A program made the position numbers and the translations under genes. The notes under the pieces are model-generated. The model searched no databases, was not told where the DNA came from, and saw only the letters and a program-made list of their open reading frames with translations. A stretch of DNA of 64,000 bases from CAYUVH01 sp964448135. GTDB taxonomy: Bacteria; Verrucomicrobiota; Verrucomicrobiia; Limisphaerales; UBA8199. The DNA is taken from positions 1-64,000 of the forward strand of contig CAYUVH010000005.1 of the NCBI GenBank assembly GCA_964448135.1, given 5' to 3'. Each line of letters begins with the position of its first letter. The first letter of the stretch is position 1. Shown in pieces: positions 59,423 to 64,000 of the stretch.

Positions 59423-60862
59423 ATGAATATCCTGGTCATTTGCGCAGACACATTTCGCTACGATCACCTTGGCTTTCTGGGGAAGCAGAAAGTGTTCACG
59501 CCCAATCTGGACAACCTCGCAAAGGAGAGCGCCAGTTTCTCGGACTTTCAGCTTTGTTCTTTTCCCACGGTGGTAAACCGAATCGAAGTCTTTTCGGGTC
59601 GTTGCGCGTTTCCCCGGTACGGCTGGGCGGCGCAGCCCTACGAATATCCCGTCCTGTCGCAAATCTTCCAGAAGCACGGATTCACGACTGCGTTGATTGG
59701 TGACAACGTGCAGGTGATGAAGCCCGAATATCATTTCGGACGCGGATTCGATTACGTGGGCCACATCCGCGGACAGCAGCAGGACAATTGGCGGCCGAAG
59801 GACGCGCCGATGTCCGAATTACCGTGCCCACTTTCAAAGATAGATGCCTCGCCCAAGCGGCTGGCCCGATACCGGCGCAACGCGCATTACTACCGGGAAC
59901 TGGGGACCAATGCCACCGAGTGCGTCTTTCGCGACACGATGCGCTGGCTGGACAAAGCGCCCGACAAATTCTTCCTGTGGATTGATTCCTTCGATCCGCA
60001 TGAGCCATGGGACGCGCCCAAAAAATACCTGGAGAAATATCCCTGGGATCCGCAGGGAGCCGAGGTCATCTGGCCTCACTCCGGGCGGGCGAGCGAGTTT
60101 TACACCGAGCCTGACCTCGCGAATATGCGCAGTCTTTATCGCGCCGAGGTCACGCAAACGGATTTCTGGATCGGCGAATTGATGGCGCATCTCCGCAAGC
60201 TCAACCGCCTCGACGATACCGTCGTTCTTTTTCTGTCCGACCACGGCCATTACTTCGGCGAGCACAACATGATTGGCAAGTTCATGAAGCGGAGCATGGA
60301 CCGGCCGACGACGATTTACGAAGAGATTGGGCACATTCCATTGCTTGTGCGGCATCCCCAAGGGATGGCGGCCGGCAAAACGATTCCCGGGCTGTGCCAG
60401 CCTCCCGATCTCATGCCCACACTTGTCGAATTGGCCGGTCTGCCGCCTGTGGCATGGACGGAAGGTCGTTCTCTGGCGCCCCGGCTTCAGGGCAAACCCG
60501 GCGAACAGAAATTCGCCATCGGCGGTTCGCATATCCACCGGGGTCAAATAAGCTGCCTGACCGTTTGGACTGACGACTGGTGCCTGGTTTATTCGCCGCT
60601 CACGGGATTGGAAGACGCCGAGCTGTTCCACCGCAAGACCGACCCCGATCAGCTAACGAACGTTATTACGAATAACCGCACGATAGCGCAGAACCATTTC
60701 GAGCTGATCAGCAAATGGTTCGCTCAACTCAAAACGCCCGCGGCCCGGCAGAAGCAACTCCTTTACAACGTGCCTTTCAGCGCGATGGATACCTTCAAAT
60801 ATCGGATGTGGCGGCTGGGCAACCGGTGCGCGTATGCCGCTCGCCGCCTGGGCTTTGCTTAG
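59423..60862 (+). CDS. Sulfatase-family protein with non-canonical active-site motif
   Basis: From ATG 59423 the product is 479 residues with the sulfatase/alkaline-phosphatase fold: NILVICADTFRYDHLGFLG at the start holds the first metal aspartate, IDSFDPHEPWDAP lies near 190, and LSDHGHYFGEHNMIGK near 271 holds further ligands. The catalytic position reads SFPTVVNR near residue 42. Canonical sulfatases have C/S-x-P-S/A-x-R; here Ser-x-Pro-Thr is present but the Arg is three residues further on. It may be a phosphonate- or phosphodiester-type hydrolase or transferase acting on glycans. No signal peptide is visible. Confidence 0.8.
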   Translation: MNILVICADTFRYDHLGFLGKQKVFTPNLDNLAKESASFSDFQLCSFPTVVNRIEVFSGRCAFPRYGWAAQPYEYPVLSQIFQKHGFTTALIGDNVQVMKPEYHFGRGFDYVGHIRGQQQDNWRPKDAPMSELPCPLSKIDASPKRLARYRRNAHYYRELGTNATECVFRDTMRWLDKAPDKFFLWIDSFDPHEPWDAPKKYLEKYPWDPQGAEVIWPHSGRASEFYTEPDLANMRSLYRAEVTQTDFWIGELMAHLRKLNRLDDTVVLFLSDHGHYFGEHNMIGKFMKRSMDRPTTIYEEIGHIPLLVRHPQGMAAGKTIPGLCQPPDLMPTLVELAGLPPVAWTEGRSLAPRLQGKPGEQKFAIGGSHIHRGQISCLTVWTDDWCLVYSPLTGLEDAELFHRKTDPDQLTNVITNNRTIAQNHFELISKWFAQLKTPAARQKQLLYNVPFSAMDTFKYRMWRLGNRCAYAARRLGFA

Positions 60863-62027
60863 TAAACCCGGTCGTTGCTTGCGCATACTCCATCTCAACT
60901 CGATGCTGACTGGCGGGGGCACGGATGACCGCTCCGTCCGCACCGCCAAGGCGCTCATGGACCTTGGTGAGCAGGTGTGGCTGGCCGGTCCTTCGGGGCG
61001 GGAATACACCAGGATAGTGCAGGACCTGGGCGTTCCTTTCGAGGCCGTTCCCCTTGGTCCGCTAAAACTTCCGCTCATTTTCAAGACCGCCGGTCTGATC
61101 CGGCGACACGACATTCAAATTATTCACGCGCGGCACGGTCGGGATTATTGGCCGGCGGTGATGGCGGCGAAACTTTCCGGCCGAGGTCCGAAGATTGTGC
61201 TCAGCCGTCACCTCGCGAAAAGTCCCGGCTCGTGGCCCAGCCGCCGGTTTCTGCTAGGCCAATGTGACGCTTTCGTTGCCGTCTCGCATTTCGTCGCGAA
61301 GGTGCTGCGGGAAGGGGATGCGGATCCGGGCGCGGACAACGAAGAGCGACACCTTCGGCCGCCGATGCTGGGCGACCATTCCAGGATCCATGTGGTTTAT
61401 GGCGGTTTCGACATGAAGCTTTTCCGTCCTGCCGATGCGACGGCGCAACGGAAGTCATGGGGCTTGGAACCGCAGCATTATGCCTTTGGCGTGGTTGGTG
61501 GTTACGCGTTGCCGCGCGGAAAGGGACAGCCGGAATTCCTTGAAGCGGCCGCGCGAATCCATTCCGAGGTTCCGCACGCGCGCTTTCTAATCATCGGCCG
61601 GGGCAACATGCAGGCGCAGCTCGAAGCGCAGATCGCGCGTTTGAAACTTACCGGTATCGCGTCACTTACTCCGTACTGCCACGACATGCCCGCCGCGATG
61701 AATGCCCTCGATTGCATGGTGTTGCCGCAGGTCGGTACCGAGGCCATACCGGGAGTCGTCCTTGAAGCGCTCGCCTGCGGCAAGCCCGCCATTGCGTCTG
61801 ATCTCGATGGAATTCCGGAAGCGTTCGCCGCCGGAAATTACGGGCAGCTGGTCAAGCCCGGCTCAATTGAGGGGCTCGCGGCAGCCATGAAAGCGTGGGC
61901 TCGAATACCGCCGCTGGATGCGGCGGCGAAACAGGTGCTGCATGCCAGGATCGCCGAACGTTTTTCGCTGGAACGATCTGCGGCGGACCTTGCGGCGCTG
62001 TACGCCTCGCTGCTAAAACCCTCCTAG
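60834..62027 (+). CDS. Glycosyltransferase family 4
   Basis: The 397-residue GT-B enzyme has ILHLNSMLTGGGTDDRSVRTAKAL near the N-terminus, IIHARHGRDYWPA near residue 88, VVYGGFDMKLFRP near 186, and the donor-binding MNALDCMVLPQVGTEAIPGVVLEALACGKPAIASDLDGIPE near 285. It probably extends an envelope glycan. ATG 60834 overlaps the sulfatase gene by 29 bases; a TTG at 60879, 17 bases after that stop, would start directly at the Rossmann strand and is an alternative. Confidence 0.87.
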   Translation: MPLAAWALLSKPGRCLRILHLNSMLTGGGTDDRSVRTAKALMDLGEQVWLAGPSGREYTRIVQDLGVPFEAVPLGPLKLPLIFKTAGLIRRHDIQIIHARHGRDYWPAVMAAKLSGRGPKIVLSRHLAKSPGSWPSRRFLLGQCDAFVAVSHFVAKVLREGDADPGADNEERHLRPPMLGDHSRIHVVYGGFDMKLFRPADATAQRKSWGLEPQHYAFGVVGGYALPRGKGQPEFLEAAARIHSEVPHARFLIIGRGNMQAQLEAQIARLKLTGIASLTPYCHDMPAAMNALDCMVLPQVGTEAIPGVVLEALACGKPAIASDLDGIPEAFAAGNYGQLVKPGSIEGLAAAMKAWARIPPLDAAAKQVLHARIAERFSLERSAADLAALYASLLKPS

Positions 62028-62031
62028 GCGA

Positions 62032-62778
62032 ATGCGCAAATTTCCCTACTATACAGATCTCAAACCGTTTCGAGAAGTCTTCCGGCAAGGCCAGCCCATA
62101 CTGACGTATCATCATGTCGGGCTCCGTCCTCGTGGTGCGGCGCTCAAGGGGCTTTATGTGAGTCCAAAGCTTTTCGCGCAACAAATGGCCGAGCTACAGG
62201 CGGCCGGTTTTGTCACGACGGATTATGGCGAAGTCACCGCGGCTGCAGTTGGGGACCCGCCGCGCGTATTCATCACCTTTGATGATGGCTTTCGCGATGT
62301 GCTGGATAACGCGTTGCCTGTTCTCCGAGAACGGAAGTGCACGAGCATTCAATTCATCGTTGCTGACCTCATTGGGAAGTCGAATGAGTGGCAGCAGCGC
62401 GAAGGCGATGTGGCCGAGCCGCTGATGGATGACGCACAGATTCGCGACTGGCTGGCGGCGGGGCAGCAGATTGGCTCCCATACGCTTACACATCCGTGGC
62501 TTTCACGCATTTCGCCAGCGGCCGCGCGGGAGGAGATTTTCGGCAGCAAACGGGCGCTCGAAGACAAGTTTGGCCGGCGCATCGACCATTTCTGTTATCC
62601 GTACGGTGATTGGAATGAGGCCGTGCAAGACCTGGTGATGGAGGCGGGTTACCGGACGGCCTGCATCACGAAGCGGGGAGTAAATACCCCGGCCGAATCA
62701 CCGTTTGCGCTGAAGCGATTTACCGCGCGGTATCCCTCGCGCAGCTTAAAGAGTATCTGGAAGCGGCTGTGGCAATAG
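62032..62778 (+). CDS. Polysaccharide deacetylase (NodB-like)
   Basis: The 248-residue protein has the NodB motifs ILTYHHVG near residue 24, VFITFDDGFRDVL near 80 (catalytic Asp pair), GSHTLTHPWLSRI near 148 (zinc histidines) and FCYPYGDWNEAV near 187. Such enzymes remove N-acetyl groups from hexosamine polymers. No signal peptide is seen. It directly follows the glycosyltransferase gene by four bases, so it probably modifies the same glycan or its precursor. Confidence 0.88.
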   Translation: MRKFPYYTDLKPFREVFRQGQPILTYHHVGLRPRGAALKGLYVSPKLFAQQMAELQAAGFVTTDYGEVTAAAVGDPPRVFITFDDGFRDVLDNALPVLRERKCTSIQFIVADLIGKSNEWQQREGDVAEPLMDDAQIRDWLAAGQQIGSHTLTHPWLSRISPAAAREEIFGSKRALEDKFGRRIDHFCYPYGDWNEAVQDLVMEAGYRTACITKRGVNTPAESPFALKRFTARYPSRSLKSIWKRLWQ

Positions 62779-62821
62779 CAGGGGAGGAATTGCCGGTCCG
62801 GCCTTGCTGTGCCAAAATGAA

Positions 62822-63457
62822 ATGAACATGAAACGGTTCAATGGTTTGCTGGGCTGTGTCGCTGTCTTTCTTTACACGGTGTTCAACAGCCCCGCGGAGG
62901 ACAAGCCTGTGACTACGACGACCAATCATACTGAGACCGCAACGTTGGGCGGCGGCTGCTTTTGGTGCACCGAGGCCATCTTTCAAATGCTGCCCGGCGT
63001 CATCAAGGTCAGCAGCGGCTATGCCGGGGGGACGAAGCCGAATCCGACCTACAAGGAAGTGTGCATGGGTGACACCGGTCACGCGGAAGTAATCCAGGTT
63101 GAATTTGATCCGGCCAAGGTCTCGTACGAAGCCATACTAAAGACGTTTTGGGACGCGCATGATCCGACGACATTAAATCAGCAAGGCGCGGACAAGGGGA
63201 CGCAGTATCGCTCCATCATCCTTTACAACAGCGAGGCGCAAAAGGCGGCGGCGGAGAAATCCAAGGCCGAAGCGCAGAAACATTTCAGCGATCTGATTAC
63301 GACGCAGATTGTCCCGCTGACGCAGTTTTACAAGGCGGAGGATTACCACCAGGATTTCTATCGCGCCAATCCGAACCAAGGCTACTGTCGGGCCGTGATT
63401 CGTCCGAAAGTGGAAAAGTTCGAGAAAAAGCTGAAGGACAGCAAGCCGCCCCAGTAG
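62822..63457 (+). CDS. msrA: Peptide-methionine (S)-S-oxide reductase MsrA with signal peptide
   Basis: The 211-residue protein starts with a hydrophobic signal sequence (LLGCVAVFLYTVFN) and then has the MsrA core: GGGCFWCTEAIF with the catalytic cysteine near residue 46, SGYAGGTKPNPTYKEVCMGDTGHAEVIQV near 65, and the resolving region GYCRAVIRPKV near the C-terminus. It reduces methionine-S-sulfoxide in proteins, here probably in the periplasm. Start choices at 62804, 62822 and 62828 differ little. It converges with cysC. Confidence 0.9.
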   Translation: MNMKRFNGLLGCVAVFLYTVFNSPAEDKPVTTTTNHTETATLGGGCFWCTEAIFQMLPGVIKVSSGYAGGTKPNPTYKEVCMGDTGHAEVIQVEFDPAKVSYEAILKTFWDAHDPTTLNQQGADKGTQYRSIILYNSEAQKAAAEKSKAEAQKHFSDLITTQIVPLTQFYKAEDYHQDFYRANPNQGYCRAVIRPKVEKFEKKLKDSKPPQ

Positions 63458-63480
63458 GAGGCCGCCGGCCAGCGGGCCGT

Positions 63481-64000
63481 TTACTTCGAATTTGCGGTGA
63501 CCAGCTGGTTCAATTCCGTCAATCGGGTCAGAACAGCGGCCACGCATTCGGGCACCGTGGAACGCTCGGTGTGGAGCACGAGTTCGGCATTGAGTGGAGC
63601 TTCATAGGGAGCCGAGATTCCCGTGAATTCCTTGATTTCACCCCGCCGGGCCTTGGCGTAGAGCCCCTTCGGATCGCGCTCTTCGCACACTTCCAATGGC
63701 GCGCTCACATAGACTTCGAGGAATTTGCCCGCCGGAACAATCGAGCGCGCGAGATCGCGATCGGAGCGGTAGGGGGAAATGAACGCGGTGATGCACACCA
63801 TGCCGGCCTCGGCGAAAAGCTTGGCCACTTCGCCCGCGCGGCGGATGTTTTCCTTGCGATCGGCGGAGGAGAAGGCGAGGTCGCGGCAGAGCCCGTGACG
63901 CAAGTTGTCGCCGTCGAGAACGAAGGCGTGGCGGCCAAGGTTGAACAATTCGCGTTCCAATTCGATGGCGACGGTGGATTTGCCGGAACCGCTGAGGCCC
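63481..64000 (-). CDS. cysC: Adenylylsulfate kinase CysC (partial, continues past the window)
   Basis: The minus-strand frame is open from the right window edge and begins with Walker A GLSGSGKST. It continues through DGDNLRHGLCRDLAFSSADRKENIRRAGEVAKLF, FISPYRSDRDLAR, FLEVYVSAPLEVCEERDPKGLY and FTGISAPYEAP, all APS kinase motifs. It phosphorylates APS to PAPS. Since the N-terminus is outside the window, a stand-alone enzyme or the end of a CysNC fusion cannot be distinguished; a separate cysN lies at 28.5 kb. Confidence 0.93.
   Translation of the reverse strand, partial: GLSGSGKSTVAIELERELFNLGRHAFVLDGDNLRHGLCRDLAFSSADRKENIRRAGEVAKLFAEAGMVCITAFISPYRSDRDLARSIVPAGKFLEVYVSAPLEVCEERDPKGLYAKARRGEIKEFTGISAPYEAPLNAELVLHTERSTVPECVAAVLTRLTELNQLVTANSK

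Overview
The window is dense, GC-rich bacterial chromosome with long runs of genes coupled by 4-base ATGA overlaps. The organism is most likely a Gram-negative member of the Verrucomicrobiota (Limisphaerales/Pedosphaera-like). This is an inference from an LPS-type glycosyltransferase cluster, an McsA-McsB-ClpC operon in a Gram-negative setting, an integrase of a type common in that phylum, a DUF1343 muramidase, an OPT transporter, and short low-complexity repeats at gene ends. No rRNA or other phylogenetic marker is present to prove it.

Region 1 (1-10.4 kb) is a nitric-oxide and molybdenum-cofactor block. After the end of an ABC exporter and a narK-like remnant comes an operon TauE-moaD-moaE-moeA-moaC-mog-moaA-DUF2249-Crp/Fnr regulator, followed by a quinol NO reductase, a DGC zinc protein and a YgbA-type NO-response protein. 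Both promoters carry the same TTGAC-N4-GTCAA box at the same distance from a -10 element. The NO reductase promoter also has an HcpR-like TTGTGA-N6-TCACAA palindrome over its predicted start. Region 2 (10.4-14.2 kb) is accessory DNA: a non-coding stretch, an AbiEi/AbiEii toxin-antitoxin pair and a tyrosine recombinase whose 3' end runs into a truncated methyltransferase gene.

Region 3 (14.1-22 kb) centres on a sigma-54 activator with a cysteine-rich PAS domain. It is flanked by a NifX-like protein, a small protein and the methyltransferase stub on one side, and by a thioesterase and a metallo-hydrolase on the other. A 29-bp inverted repeat (TGCCACG-N15-CGTGGC) lies about 100 bp upstream of a GG-N10-GC element on each side, so this may be a small regulon of unknown function; it is the best candidate here for an undescribed system. 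A sulfur block follows: rhodanese, CoA-disulfide-reductase/rhodanese fusion, a small secreted Cys/Gly protein and two YeeE/YedE permeases.

Region 4 (22-38 kb) holds a DegP-type protease, an M14-like amidohydrolase, a sulfate assimilation operon (sulfite reductase, cysH, cysD with an in-frame stop, cysN, siroheme methyltransferase) and an L-rhamnose operon (isomerase, two-permease ABC importer, binding protein, kinase). Region 5 (38-51.8 kb) has tRNA-Glu, a stand-alone PilT-N-like protein, an aminotransferase, mcsA-mcsB-clpC, a cobalt/nickel ECF importer, galE, an AI-2E-type permease, a NamZ-like muramidase and an OPT transporter. Region 6 (51.7-64 kb) is an envelope polysaccharide cluster (MsbA-like exporter, six glycosyltransferases, sulfatase-like protein, deacetylase), then a secreted MsrA and a partial cysC.
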